Source: Ignavibacteria bacterium (GTDB lineage Bacteria; Bacteroidota; Ignavibacteria; Tepidaquicellales; Tepidaquicellaceae). Taken from it: a stretch of 64,000 nucleotides of DNA. Shown one piece after another: positions 1 to 9,215 of the stretch. Both the position numbers and the translations under genes were made by a program. Every line of letters starts with the position of its first letter. Within the stretch, counting starts at the first letter, position 1. The stretch spans positions 682,001-746,000 of the forward strand of contig JADJMZ010000001.1 in the NCBI GenBank assembly GCA_016709315.1. The letters are read 5' to 3'. The notes under the pieces are model-generated. The model did not search any database. It saw only the letters and a list, made by a program, of their open reading frames with translations, and was not told the DNA's origin.

Positions 1-46
1 CTTCAGATACAAACAGAATTATTAGTATTACCGTAAATTTTTTCAT
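1..46 (-). CDS. N-terminus of a secreted protein, cut by the left window edge
   Basis: A minus-strand ATG at 44-46 opens a frame that stays open to the edge of the window. The first residues read MKKFTVILIILFVSE, which has the Lys-Lys start and hydrophobic core of a Sec signal peptide. Only 15 codons are visible, so nothing can be said about the mature protein. It lies 65 bases downstream of the stop of the beta-propeller-like gene on the same strand. Confidence 0.45.
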   Translation of the reverse strand, partial: MKKFTVILIILFVSE

Positions 47-111
47 TATCTATTTAAACTTTTAAAATACTTTTACCGCTGAAATTTTTCCGTAATATTT
101 CATTGGGATTG

Positions 112-1404
112 TCAGATATGAATGTTTAATTTGTCGTTTGTAAAAGCTTCAAGTATTCCGTTTTTTGTAATAACATATATTTCATTTCCTGAAATAAAAG
201 CTGAAATGATCTCCGTCTGCCCGTCATTCTTTTCCGATGAAATCACATAACTTTCCGCTTCCTGAAATCTGTTGAGATTGCAGAAGATGATCTTATTCTT
301 CTGAGAAACGACTATGACATTTCTGCTGATACACTCTATCCTGTTCTCATATTCATCTTCGTAATTATATACCGGCAGACCGCTTGATTTATAATACTTC
401 CAGCCGTCGAGCGTTCCTATGAATATATTATCGTCAAATCCGCCGATCGAGTTAATATAATTGCACCTGATCCCCGAAAAAGAAAACTTGCCGCTTATCC
501 TGGGAAGATCAAGATAATAAATCTCGCTTAAATGTGATGTAATAAAAAGTCTGTAATTAAGATAAAATATAAATGAGCTTTCATCTGTCTTTAATCCGGA
601 TCTTTTATCCGTTGAAATAATTTCTCCCTTCATCTTGTCTATGTCATACATCAATACTTCCGAATCAAAAAGCGCATAAGCGACGTTACCGGCTATGCAG
701 ATCTTATCACTCACGAAATCATTCACAGTGAATTTGTATTCGCTTACTTCATTATCTTTTCCGGTGTCAATAATCTTTAAAGCTGCCTGCCCGCTGTTAC
801 GGTTATATTCGGTAAACACAAGACTGTCTTTGCATCTGCTGAGATTGCTCCAGATCAAAAAATTATTGCCTGAACTGTAAATTTCGCTTTTTGTCTCTCC
901 GTCTTCGCTGATCCTGTAAATTTTATTGAGTGAATTTATGTAAATAACATTGTCATAAACGAGCCCCGTCTTTTCAAATGACTCATGCTCTATAAAAATC
1001 TTGTCTTTTACTTTGCCTGTAAACCTGTCTATTTTATAAATGTTTCCTTTACCCGATGTCAAAATTACAAAGCGGTTGTTCACAAGTATTTTATTAAAGA
1101 ATTCGTCTTTTAAATTCAGACTGAATCTCTTCCTGAAACTGTTTTCTATGCCTTCGGGAAATTTTATTCCGCTTTCATAAAAGTAATTTAAATACGGACT
1201 GCCGAGACAGAATGAATTAAACTTTGTTTTCAGGGTTTTCTCTTCGTAACTCTCCGCGATCTCTTCCACTTCGATAGTTTCTTCGACTTCTTTATTTTCA
1301 ATATCATCCTCAAATTCAATTAAAATCCTGTCTTCCGGCTTTACTGCCTTTTCTTCTTTTTTATCTTTCTCATCGTCAAACTCTATTATTATTCTTTCGC
1401 TCAT
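112..1404 (-). CDS. Hypothetical acidic, beta-propeller-like cytoplasmic protein (430 aa)
   Basis: I do not recognise the family. Residues 1-50 are very rich in Glu, Asp and Lys, with a repeated pattern (IIIEFDDE near the start, ILIEFEDD soon after). From about residue 70 the chain is a series of short beta-type stretches with Gly/Asp turns and phrases such as ILTSGKGNIYKIDRFTGK, which resemble the blades of a PQQ- or WD40-type propeller. No signal peptide or membrane segment is present, so it is probably cytoplasmic. Its ATG follows the stop of the threonylcarbamoyl-AMP synthase gene with no spacer, which indicates co-transcription. The function is unknown. Confidence 0.8.
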   Translation of the reverse strand: MSERIIIEFDDEKDKKEEKAVKPEDRILIEFEDDIENKEVEETIEVEEIAESYEEKTLKTKFNSFCLGSPYLNYFYESGIKFPEGIENSFRKRFSLNLKDEFFNKILVNNRFVILTSGKGNIYKIDRFTGKVKDKIFIEHESFEKTGLVYDNVIYINSLNKIYRISEDGETKSEIYSSGNNFLIWSNLSRCKDSLVFTEYNRNSGQAALKIIDTGKDNEVSEYKFTVNDFVSDKICIAGNVAYALFDSEVLMYDIDKMKGEIISTDKRSGLKTDESSFIFYLNYRLFITSHLSEIYYLDLPRISGKFSFSGIRCNYINSIGGFDDNIFIGTLDGWKYYKSSGLPVYNYEDEYENRIECISRNVIVVSQKNKIIFCNLNRFQEAESYVISSEKNDGQTEIISAFISGNEIYVITKNGILEAFTNDKLNIHI

Positions 1405-2349
1405 TTATTCCGTAATCCTGATTTTACTGTTTATAATTTTGATCTTTCCGGAACTTGCTCTTTCAAGTCTGTCGTTAATTGCAGCTCCGATACCTTCGCC
1501 GTCTGTTTTCTCAGCAATGATCATTTCGAATTTCATTTCATCCAGATGTCTCAATTCAGAAAACAAATTTAATGCAATTTCTCTTTTATCTGCAAACTTT
1601 TTCAGATCCAGAACCGCAGCTCTTTCTTTCAATACATTCTTTATCTCATCAGCATCTTCCGTAATATACAACGGCGTAAACGGCGCATAATGAATTTTCA
1701 TTTGTCCGGGAGAAATAATTTTGCCGTTCTTAATTATATTTATTTTTCCCGTAACCTTCTCAATATCTTCCCTTGTAATATAACCGTGCCTCAAAATACT
1801 TATTTCATTTTCAAGAAAACTTACAACCGTAGATTCAATTCCGATTTTACATTTACCTCCGTCGAGAATGAAGTCTATCTTTCCGTCAAGCTCTTTCAAT
1901 ACATCTGCCGCTGTAGTCGGAGAGATCTTTCCCGATCTGTTGGCTGAAGGCGCAGAAACCGGAACTCCGGATAATTTAATTACTTCCCGGAACATTTCAT
2001 GAGAAGGTATTCTCAATCCCACGCTGTCGTTTCCTGATGTTACAATGTCAGGAATAATTCTTTTTTTCTTTACAATATAAGTGATCGGTCCCGGTGAAAA
2101 TTTTTCAGCAAGTTTATAAACTTCGTCCGGAATATCTTTTCCGTATTTTTCAAATTCATCTGTATCGTGAACATGCACAATCAGAGGATTGAACACAGGT
2201 CTTTGCTTCGCTTCAAATATCTTTACAACAGCATTTTCATTCAATGCATTTGCTCCGAGTCCGTAAACCGTTTCCGTCGGTAATGCAACTATGTTACCTT
2301 CCGTGATCTCTCTTACAGCCGTATCAATATCAATTATGATTTTTGTCAT
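1405..2349 (-). CDS. tsaC: Threonylcarbamoyl-AMP synthase (Sua5/TsaC/YrdC family)
   Basis: The enzyme uses threonine, bicarbonate and ATP to make threonylcarbamoyl-adenylate, the first step of the t6A37 modification of tRNAs that read ANN codons. The YrdC domain covers roughly residues 8-190, with the N-terminal block VALPTETVYGLGANA, the KxR motif (K48-R50) and the SAPSANRSG segment near 132-140. After it comes the Sua5-specific linker SPGQMKIHYAP and a C-terminal Sua5 domain, so at 314 aa this is the long Sua5 form and not the short TsaC form. The partners TsaB, TsaD and TsaE are not in the window. It is immediately upstream of the propeller-like gene and 23 bases downstream of a small membrane protein gene, all on the minus strand. 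Confidence 0.95.
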   Translation of the reverse strand: MTKIIIDIDTAVREITEGNIVALPTETVYGLGANALNENAVVKIFEAKQRPVFNPLIVHVHDTDEFEKYGKDIPDEVYKLAEKFSPGPITYIVKKKRIIPDIVTSGNDSVGLRIPSHEMFREVIKLSGVPVSAPSANRSGKISPTTAADVLKELDGKIDFILDGGKCKIGIESTVVSFLENEISILRHGYITREDIEKVTGKINIIKNGKIISPGQMKIHYAPFTPLYITEDADEIKNVLKERAAVLDLKKFADKREIALNLFSELRHLDEMKFEMIIAEKTDGEGIGAAINDRLERASSGKIKIINSKIRITE

Positions 2350-2372
2350 TCTGAAATAATTTCTGTCTGCTT

Positions 2373-2846
2373 TCAGTACTCACGCACATAATTTTTCGCA
2401 AAAACAATCTCCTCAAGTTTTCTTACTCTTTTTCTGAGTTCGGAACCTCTGTACGCAAGGTGAAATATCACTGCGAATGAAAGCATCAGAAACGAAATAA
2501 AAATTAATCCTGTCCTGAATATAACGTTAAACAATCCTATCAGCGGATTATAAAAAGTTTTTTCAAGCAAAGAAGTTCTTTCCCTGCTGGATTTGCTTTC
2601 ATCAAGTTTTTCCGAAGAGAAAAAATTCTTTATCTTCTCGATCTGTAGTTCGATCTGCCTGGATTTATAAACAAGATCATCTATCCTATCATCTGCAGAC
2701 TGAAAATAACTTTTTTTAAATCCGGCTGTTTCCATTGTCCGTTCGGAAATCCTGTTAAACACAGGTTCCGTAAGCGATGAACCGAGAATCGCAGTCAGAA
2801 ACATAATTCCGCTGAGACAATAAAGTAATACATAAATGATTTTCAT
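2373..2846 (-). CDS. Hypothetical small membrane protein with two membrane segments
   Basis: A 157-aa protein of no recognised family. Residues about 3-22 form a hydrophobic segment that could be a signal anchor, followed by a charged, helix-forming region (about 30-90, likely coiled coil with many Glu, Lys and Ser). A second hydrophobic stretch lies at about 105-130, then a basic C-terminal tail (RKRVRKLEEIVFAK). The predicted form is two membrane helices with a periplasmic helical loop. It is the first gene of a minus-strand group with tsaC and the propeller-like gene, and is divergent from radA across a 173-base gap. Confidence 0.7.
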   Translation of the reverse strand: MKIIYVLLYCLSGIMFLTAILGSSLTEPVFNRISERTMETAGFKKSYFQSADDRIDDLVYKSRQIELQIEKIKNFFSSEKLDESKSSRERTSLLEKTFYNPLIGLFNVIFRTGLIFISFLMLSFAVIFHLAYRGSELRKRVRKLEEIVFAKNYVREY

Positions 2847-3019
2847 TGATTAAAATAACCTTTCTCTTAAAAAAAATATATGTGATAAGTAAAGTTTTTA
2901 ATTTAAACAAATTGTCAGTGTTTAATTATTAAATAATGTATGCTAAAGACAGTCTTAAACTAATTTCTCCCCTTTTATAGTTTTTGCATTTACTTATATT
3001 TATCCAACTAATACAAACG

Positions 3020-4384
3020 ATGTCAAAAGTTAAAACTAAATATGTTTGTCAGAACTGCGGTTACTCTACTCTGAGATGGAGCGGCAAATGTCCCGATTGC
3101 GATACCTGGAGTTCTCTTGTAGAAGAAATAGTTACTAATGACAAAAAGAGATCTTCCGGCAGCGGATCTCTGAAAGTAAATGAAGGCAGTTACAAATTAA
3201 TTTCGGAAATATCATCAGTAAATGAATCCAGAACACAGACTCATATTTCCGAACTCGACAGGGTTCTCGGAGGAGGAATAGTCGGAGGATCTGTAATTCT
3301 TATCGGAGGCGATCCCGGAATCGGCAAGTCCACTCTTATGCTTCAGTTAGCCGAACAAATAAAAGATAAAAAAATTCTTTATGTAAGCGGTGAAGAGTCC
3401 GCAAGTCAGATAAAGCTCCGTGCTGACAGACTAAATTATCATCTCGGAAATTTTTACATATTGTCAGAGACAAATATGGAGATAATAGAAGCTGTCATAG
3501 AAAAAGAATCTCCCGATATTGTAGTCGTTGATTCCATTCAGACTGTTTACCGTCCAGAGATTGAAAGCGCTCCCGGAACTGTTTCCCAGCTCAGAGAATC
3601 TTCAGCGCTTCTGATGCACATTGCAAAGAAAAATAACGTTGCGGTTTTTATTGTCGGTCATATAACCAAAGACGGAATGATCGCCGGACCGAAAGTCCTT
3701 GAACACATGGTGGATGTCGTACTGCAGTTTGAGGGTGAGAGGACGCATTCATACAGAATTCTAAGAGGAATTAAAAACCGTTTCGGATCAACGAATGAGA
3801 TTGGTATTTTTGAAATGACGGATATGGGACTGAAGGAAGTCCTTAATCCGAGCGAAGTTTTTCTTTCTCAGAGAAACTACGGAGCTTCGGGATGTGTGAT
3901 ATCAGCTTCGATCGAAGGTACCAGACCTATACTTATAGAAGTGCAGGCATTGGTGACGTCTTCAAATTTCGGCATTCCTCAGAGAACTTCCATGGGATTT
4001 GATTACAAAAAACTCAGCATAATAATTGCGGTCATTGAAAAAAAACTCGGAGTGGTACTAAGTAAGTCCGATATATTTATCAATATTGCAGGCGGAATAA
4101 AAATAGACGAGCCGGCGATTGATCTAGCTGTAGCGATGAGCATTTATTCATCCTTCAGGGATATACCTGTTGATTCTGAGACTGTCGTACTCGGTGAGAT
4201 CGGATTGTCAGGAGAGATAAGGACGATATCTTACATTGACCGGAGGATCACGGAAGCAGCCAAGCTCGGATTTAAAAGAATAATTATTCCTAAAGGCAAT
4301 ATGAAAAATCTTAATACTAAAAAGTATAAAGCTGAAGTAACCGGTGTTGAAAAAATAAGAGAAGCAATTGAAAAACTGGTTTAG
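3020..4384 (+). CDS. radA: DNA repair protein RadA (branch migration ATPase)
   Basis: RadA is a RecA-like hexameric ATPase that drives branch migration during recombinational repair. The 454-aa reading from the ATG at 3020 starts MSKVKTKYVCQNCG, as is typical; a further ATG at 2984 would add 12 residues with no counterpart in the family. Visible domains are an N-terminal zinc finger (CQNC...CPDC, residues about 10-29), Walker A GDPGIGKST near 97-105, the RadA signature KNRFG near 252-256 and a Lon-like C-terminal domain. Length matches the family. It stands alone on the plus strand, divergent from the 2373-2846 gene and convergent with the GntR gene. Confidence 0.97.
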   Translation: MSKVKTKYVCQNCGYSTLRWSGKCPDCDTWSSLVEEIVTNDKKRSSGSGSLKVNEGSYKLISEISSVNESRTQTHISELDRVLGGGIVGGSVILIGGDPGIGKSTLMLQLAEQIKDKKILYVSGEESASQIKLRADRLNYHLGNFYILSETNMEIIEAVIEKESPDIVVVDSIQTVYRPEIESAPGTVSQLRESSALLMHIAKKNNVAVFIVGHITKDGMIAGPKVLEHMVDVVLQFEGERTHSYRILRGIKNRFGSTNEIGIFEMTDMGLKEVLNPSEVFLSQRNYGASGCVISASIEGTRPILIEVQALVTSSNFGIPQRTSMGFDYKKLSIIIAVIEKKLGVVLSKSDIFINIAGGIKIDEPAIDLAVAMSIYSSFRDIPVDSETVVLGEIGLSGEIRTISYIDRRITEAAKLGFKRIIIPKGNMKNLNTKKYKAEVTGVEKIREAIEKLV

Positions 4385-4437
4385 ATATCTTTTCTTTTTT
4401 CATAACCCGGAAAAACATTTCAGTTAAAACCGGATTT

Positions 4438-5073
4438 TTAATTATTGGGAATTTTAATTTTAATAAAATCCGCTGAGAGTTTTTTAATATAATCCAGCCA
4501 GGTGCTGATAGCTTCTTCTGCCTTTTTTTGTTTACAGAGATTAAGAAACTTTTTATGCGGTGAGAGATCATAAACTCTCTGATTTTTCATGTCGTAGAGG
4601 TCATTCAGAATCCTGATATTGTGCATATACAATTCATCCATAAGCGCGAGCATAAATTTATGCGTGGACGGACTATAAATTACTTTCGCAAAATCCCATA
4701 GCAGAAATCCGATCTTACTCATATCCCTGCATTTTTCTATATTGTCGAGGATTTTCTCAGCTTTCCTGTATGTAGTATCTTTATACTTTGGAATTGCGCT
4801 CCTGAGAAGTTCAGGTGAAATAAAGAGATAGATTTTTAAAATTTCATGAATATATTCAAGCGAGATTCTTTTTACAAAACTTCCTTTGTTTGGAAACATA
4901 TCAAGGTACCCTTCACTGTGAAGAATTCTTAATGCTTCTCTCACAGGTACACGGCTGATCCTGAAAAACTGCGCGAGCTTGTTTTCCTTAAGGTGATCTC
5001 CTGGTTTAAGATTTCCTGAAATTATTTCTTTTCTTAAATAACCGGCGATCTTATTTACATTTGTGTCTTTCAT
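4438..5073 (-). CDS. GntR family transcriptional regulator (FadR-like, FCD type)
   Basis: The first 70 residues form a GntR winged helix-turn-helix: a start helix with IISGNLKPGDHLKENKLA, then the recognition segment ISRVPVREALRILHSEGYLD. The remaining 140 residues are helical and fit a short FCD ligand-binding domain, which in FadR-type regulators binds an acyl or organic acid effector. The usual metal-binding Asp/His set of FCD domains is not obvious, so the effector cannot be guessed. At 211 aa it is of ordinary length. It is convergent with radA. The roughly 250-base gap upstream, shared with the HIT gene, is the likely regulatory region. Confidence 0.88.
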   Translation of the reverse strand: MKDTNVNKIAGYLRKEIISGNLKPGDHLKENKLAQFFRISRVPVREALRILHSEGYLDMFPNKGSFVKRISLEYIHEILKIYLFISPELLRSAIPKYKDTTYRKAEKILDNIEKCRDMSKIGFLLWDFAKVIYSPSTHKFMLALMDELYMHNIRILNDLYDMKNQRVYDLSPHKKFLNLCKQKKAEEAISTWLDYIKKLSADFIKIKIPNN

Positions 5074-5321
5074 AATAATTTGATTTCAGATTTTGAGGTT
5101 CAGTATAATCAATTTCAAATCTGTTCAAGATAGCTGTTTAAAATTAAGTATCAAGGATATAAAAGAGAAACTTTGAACACTTATTGAACGCATCAAGCAA
5201 TGACATTGTAATTTCTGATAAGCAAAAAGTCATTGTTTTCCTGCTATGAAACTTCCCTTCTGCAAACTTTTATGTGTTTTATAATTATCGCATTGTGATT
5301 AGATTTATACTGACTGAAAAA

Positions 5322-5851
5322 ATGAACCGGTCAAATATTAAAACTTATAAAATATTATTTCAACAAAAGAAAAAGAGTTTTGCGGGATCTGCGAAAGCAT
5401 TGAGCTTATTGGTAAAAATAAGCATAGGTTTTTTGTGGCTGAATTGGAAACCGGATATATAATCCTCGGAGACAGGCAGTATTTCAGAGGTTATACTGTT
5501 TTTCTATGCAAAAAACATGTTACCGAACTTCATCTGCTTGAAAAGAATTTCAGGGAAAAGTATTTTAAGGAGTTATGTTTTGTTTCAGAGGCGGTGTACA
5601 ACTGTTTCCTTCCTCATAAGCTTAATTACGAAATTCTCGGCAACATTTACCCCCATCTGCATTGTCATATTTTTCCGAGATATCCGGATGACCCTGGTTT
5701 TAAAGATCCTGTATGGTTCAAAGTAAGCGAACTTGCAAAATCTGATAAACACATTCCCGGCGAAGATGAGTTACAGTTTCTGAAAAATAGTCTGCTGACT
5801 GAATTAGAAAAAACAAAAGGCATTTATATTGTTAATAAAGTCCGGTTTTAA
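5322..5851 (+). pseudogene. HIT domain protein (Ap4A hydrolase-like), interrupted by a -1 frameshift
   Basis: HIT proteins are nucleotide hydrolases or transferases. The triad is in PHLHCHIFPR (H-x-H-x-H) near 5660, preceded by family-typical text (AELETGYIILGDRQYF and LCKKHVTELH). The only start in this frame is a GTG at 5435, but the same frame reads upstream without a stop back to 5351 and encodes FCGICES...NKHRFF, the usual CxxC N-terminus of this subfamily. It has no ATG there. A plausible N-terminus (MNRSNIKTYKILFQQ) begins at the ATG at 5322 in the other frame. The two join if one base is missing in the A-rich stretch at 5365-5377. I read this as a 1-base deletion, real or from sequencing. 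A non-ATG (ATT) start is the alternative. Confidence 0.75.
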
Positions 5852-5998
5852 TTAAGAGATAAAATATCTGAACTTAATTTAATTTGTCTGCTTATGAAAT
5901 TTGTTTTTTAAAATTATTCAGCACTATATCCTGCAAAATCTTGCGGACACATAAGGAAGAATTTTATCAAATACAAATATTAAATCAGGAACAGAATT

Positions 5999-6562
5999 AT
6001 GTTGAAACAAAAATTAAACGGAGAAAAAATTTATTTAAAAAGATCAGACTGCCGGACATGGATAAATGCAAGAGATGACAGATATTCAAAAGAAGCGTTT
6101 GAATACGATCCCGGAATGCCTCATAAATCAATAGAAGAAGAAATTACTTTTTACGAAGAGTTTGTCAGAAAAAACTTGTATCTGATATACGGAATTTACA
6201 AAACAGAGAGTAATGAGTTAATAGGATTTATTGTCGCTTTTGAGTTCATGAAAACAAACTCAGATATCATCGAACCGTTCGCTTATAACCCCGAAGGCGG
6301 CACCTGCGAAACCGGAATAGGAATATTTAGAGCTGAAAATTTCGGAAAAGGATACGGAAGCGGGACATATAAAATATTTTTAAAAATGCTTAAAGATAAA
6401 TACAATATAAATTCGACAACGATATTAACAAATCCGGATAACATAAGAGCTAAGAGGATGTATCTCAGATTAGGTTTTAAGGATTGCGGGATAATTAAAG
6501 AGCAGCAGGATGAATTTTTAAAAATGAAATATGACATTATATCAGAAAATCAAAATGAGTAA
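5999..6562 (+). CDS. GNAT family N-acetyltransferase (RimJ/RimL-like)
   Basis: A 187-aa acetyltransferase-fold protein. The start LKRSDCRTWINARDD resembles the first strand and helix of RimL-type GNATs. The acetyl-CoA loop is FGKGYGSGTYKIF (about residues 116-128), and the C-terminal block NPDNIRAKRMYLRLGFKDCG is the typical end of the domain, where the helix before the last strands packs on the cofactor. The substrate is unknown; relatives modify protein N-termini, small amines or antibiotics. It lies about 150 bases after the HIT gene and 20 bases before the following secreted protein, so it may share a transcript with the latter. Confidence 0.85.
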   Translation: MLKQKLNGEKIYLKRSDCRTWINARDDRYSKEAFEYDPGMPHKSIEEEITFYEEFVRKNLYLIYGIYKTESNELIGFIVAFEFMKTNSDIIEPFAYNPEGGTCETGIGIFRAENFGKGYGSGTYKIFLKMLKDKYNINSTTILTNPDNIRAKRMYLRLGFKDCGIIKEQQDEFLKMKYDIISENQNE

Positions 6563-6582
6563 CTTTAACTATTATAAAACTT

Positions 6583-7221
6583 ATGAAAACCATAAAACTA
6601 TTTTTAATTTTCTTCCTCGTTTTAATATTTAACCGGAACGGCATTTCACAGGAAATACATCCCGCATTAACAGATATCCGAAATCTTTCTTCTGAATTGA
6701 AGCATCAGGGGAATATTGTTAAAGCGTTTTTGTGGAATGAAAATCTGTCGGAAAATTATATTCTGTATTGCGAAACGGATGTGTATAATTCAGGCCGGGA
6801 TATACCTGACGGAAAAAATAAAGATTTTTATATTTATTATTATATCGTTCAGAATGGTGAGACCAAACTTATGTGGAAGATCAATGATTTTGTCAAAGAC
6901 TGCGAATTTGACCTTGAAACTCATTTCATTAACGAAGCTCTTACAGTGACAGATCTGGATGCGAACGGAGTAAACGAGATATGGACAATGTACAGATTCG
7001 GCTGTAAAAGCGACGTAAGTCCCTGGCCGCTTAAGCTTATTATGTATGAAGGTAATGAAAAATATGCGATCAGGGGAGAGACAAGAGATTATTCGCAAAG
7101 TTATAACAAAGAAGAAGACAGTCCGAAGAAAATTGATAATAAATTTAAAAATGCCGGCACCGGAATACTTGAATACGCAATATACTTATGGAAAATTAAT
7201 AATATTCCTGTTTCAGATTAA
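6583..7221 (+). CDS. Secreted hypothetical protein (212 aa)
   Basis: The N-terminus MKTIKLFLIFFLVLIF followed by NRNGISQ is a clear Sec signal peptide cleaved near residue 23. The mature part contains TDLDANGVNEIWTMYRFGC followed by SDVSPWPLKLIMYEG and YAIRGETR, a pattern I associate from memory with a small Bacteroidota family of secreted proteins labelled as linked to surface polysaccharides (M949_RS01915-like). That link is tentative. The DLDANGVNE segment resembles an FG-GAP-like calcium-binding turn. It starts 20 bases after the GNAT gene. Confidence 0.75.
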   Translation: MKTIKLFLIFFLVLIFNRNGISQEIHPALTDIRNLSSELKHQGNIVKAFLWNENLSENYILYCETDVYNSGRDIPDGKNKDFYIYYYIVQNGETKLMWKINDFVKDCEFDLETHFINEALTVTDLDANGVNEIWTMYRFGCKSDVSPWPLKLIMYEGNEKYAIRGETRDYSQSYNKEEDSPKKIDNKFKNAGTGILEYAIYLWKINNIPVSD

Positions 7222-7338
7222 CTTTTAAATTATTAATTCATACCTTTTTATAAAAACCGTTTATTGTTATATTTATACGACTAAGAAAGATTAAAAATGT
7301 CTTAAATATTTCAATTTAACTCAATATAATACTGCAAT

Positions 7339-8445
7339 ATGTCTTTTAAAGCGCTGAAATTTACAAACAACAGAAATGCCGATATTATGGGAACGCTAAG
7401 GATAAGAATAAAAGAATATTTTGATTCTAAGAAAATTGCCAGATACGGTGATTCTTCGATGGTTCGCAAAACCGTCATAATGCTTTCCATGTACTTAATT
7501 CCTTACATACTTATGATTTCGGGATTAGTCACCGGCACGTGGATTATTTTCGGATTATGGATCCTGATGGGATTTGGAATGGCAGGGGTCGGATTTTCCG
7601 TAATGCATGATGCAAATCACGGCTCATATTCAAAAAACGAAAAAGTAAACAAATATCTCGGATATCTTATTAATCTCATAGGCGGCAGTTCTGTTAACTG
7701 GAAGATACAGCACAATGTCCTTCATCATTCGTTTACAAACATTGAAGGTTATGATGAAGACATAAGCATTGGAAAGTTAATGAGGTTTTCTCCTCATCAG
7801 AAAAGATACTGGATTCACAGACTTCAGCATTACTATGCCTGGTTCTTTTATTGTTTTCTGACGATGAACTGGATCACGAGCAAGGATTTTCTTCAGCTTT
7901 TCAGATACAATAAAATGGGTCTGATAAAAGGTCAGAACAGATCTTTTGGATCTTTACTTACCGAACTTGTTTTTTCAAAAATTCTATACCTTACCTTGTT
8001 TATAGTTTTGCCGGCTATCTTACTTCCTATTCCGTGGTGGCAAACGCTTGTCTTTTTCTTTGTAATGCACGGAGTGGCAAGTCTGATCATCAGTCTTATT
8101 TTTCAGTGCGCTCATGTCATGCCGACATCAGATTATCCGCTTCCTGATGACGCAGGAAACATTGAAAATAATTTTACACTTCATCAGCTTCTTACAACGG
8201 CAAATTTTTCCCCGAAAAGCAGATTGTTCTCATGGTTCATCGGCGGACTTAATTATCAGATAGAGCATCACCTGTTCCCGAACATCTGTCATATTCATTA
8301 TGGAAAAATTTCTTCTATAGTCAAAAAAACTGCTGATGAATTCGGGATTCCTTATAATGTCCATTCTAATTTTTATAAAGCTGTTAAAAATCATATTATC
8401 ATGCTCCGTGATCTTGGCAGATATGACGATCTTTCGAAATGCTAA
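7339..8445 (+). CDS. Membrane fatty acid desaturase (acyl-CoA/acyl-lipid type)
   Basis: A diiron membrane desaturase that introduces double bonds into acyl chains. All three histidine boxes are visible: HDANH at residues about 90-94, HNVLHH at about 125-130 and QIEHH near 307-310. Hydrophobic pairs at about 47-90 and 205-255 give the usual four-helix topology with both His clusters facing the cytoplasm. The QxxHH third box and 368-aa length suggest the front-end or linoleoyl-CoA desaturase-like branch; an N-terminal cytochrome b5 domain is absent. Oxygen is required for catalysis, so the organism is at least oxygen tolerant. It is monocistronic in appearance. Confidence 0.93.
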   Translation: MSFKALKFTNNRNADIMGTLRIRIKEYFDSKKIARYGDSSMVRKTVIMLSMYLIPYILMISGLVTGTWIIFGLWILMGFGMAGVGFSVMHDANHGSYSKNEKVNKYLGYLINLIGGSSVNWKIQHNVLHHSFTNIEGYDEDISIGKLMRFSPHQKRYWIHRLQHYYAWFFYCFLTMNWITSKDFLQLFRYNKMGLIKGQNRSFGSLLTELVFSKILYLTLFIVLPAILLPIPWWQTLVFFFVMHGVASLIISLIFQCAHVMPTSDYPLPDDAGNIENNFTLHQLLTTANFSPKSRLFSWFIGGLNYQIEHHLFPNICHIHYGKISSIVKKTADEFGIPYNVHSNFYKAVKNHIIMLRDLGRYDDLSKC

Positions 8446-8616
8446 AATAAATGATCTGAAAGTTTGTTTGATCTGTATATTTGATTGTGATACTTGAATG
8501 TTTTGGTGGTATTAATAATCTGTTTACAAAGTCTTAGACTTTTGAATCTTCACAATTGATTCCGCAGTTTAGTTTTTCATATAGAATAAATTATACATTA
8601 ATTTAAATTTATCATC

Positions 8617-9195
8617 ATGATCAACAGGGACTTTTTCTTCTTCAATTCAAAAAAAATTTTATTCAATGGAAAGTTCAGGCAGTCTCAGGTGGACGGACTG
8701 AATGCCATTCTCAATGAATGGGAAAAAAACTATTCGTCCAAAGATGACAGATGGCTGGCTTACATGCTCGCTACTGCCCATCATGAGACAGACAGGAGAA
8801 TACAGCCGATAGAAGAATATGGAAAGGGCAAAGGCAGACCTTACGGGAAGAATATAAAAATGAACGGGACGAGATATAATGATACGGCAAATTTATTTTA
8901 CGGAAGAGGATTCGTACAGCTTACATGGTATGAAAATTATCAGAAAGCCGGCGCTAAACTCGGATTAAATCTGATAAAGAATCCGGAAAAAACACTCGAA
9001 CTTCCGGTTGCGACGAAAATTATGTTTCTCGGAATGATGGAAGGATGGTTTACAGGCAAAAAACTTTCACAATATTTTAATTCGACAACCGAAGATGTTT
9101 ATAATGCAAGAAGAATTATAAACGGTACAGACAAAGCAAACCTGATAGCTGATTATGCCTATGATTATTACAGTTGTATCAGCTATACTACATAA
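8617..9195 (+). CDS. Glycoside hydrolase family 19-like protein (chitinase/lysozyme fold)
   Basis: A 192-aa protein with the catalytic-domain hallmarks of GH19: a catalytic-type Glu in AHHETDRR (E57), a second acidic patch at IQPIEEYGKG, and the substrate-groove segment YGRGFVQLTWYENY followed by KNPEKTLELP. Related proteins cleave chitin or, in bacteria and phages, peptidoglycan glycan strands. No signal peptide, cell-wall binding domain, holin or other phage gene is near, so it may be a cytoplasmic orphan, a domesticated endolysin, or exported by other means. It is followed 20 bases later by tag on the same strand. Confidence 0.85.
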   Translation: MINRDFFFFNSKKILFNGKFRQSQVDGLNAILNEWEKNYSSKDDRWLAYMLATAHHETDRRIQPIEEYGKGKGRPYGKNIKMNGTRYNDTANLFYGRGFVQLTWYENYQKAGAKLGLNLIKNPEKTLELPVATKIMFLGMMEGWFTGKKLSQYFNSTTEDVYNARRIINGTDKANLIADYAYDYYSCISYTT

Positions 9196-9215
9196 ATATT
9201 AAATAATACAAAAAC

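Noticed and set aside
1690..1947. Opposite-strand frames inside tsaC, recN, dnaA and other genes
   Set aside because: They overlap well-conserved genes completely, have no family resemblance and reflect the AT-rich codon use of the true genes.
4385..4437. Possible terminator between radA and the GntR gene
   Set aside because: Only short CCGG-centred pairing was found with a weak stem; not convincing.
5198..5235. CAATGAC...GTCATTG inverted repeat between the GntR and HIT genes as an operator
   Set aside because: Arms are only 7 bases and 24 bases apart, which is easily due to chance in AT-rich DNA; no second copy was seen.
8617..9195. Prophage remnant around the GH19-like gene
   Set aside because: No integrase, structural, holin or terminase-like genes are near, and composition does not differ from the neighbours.
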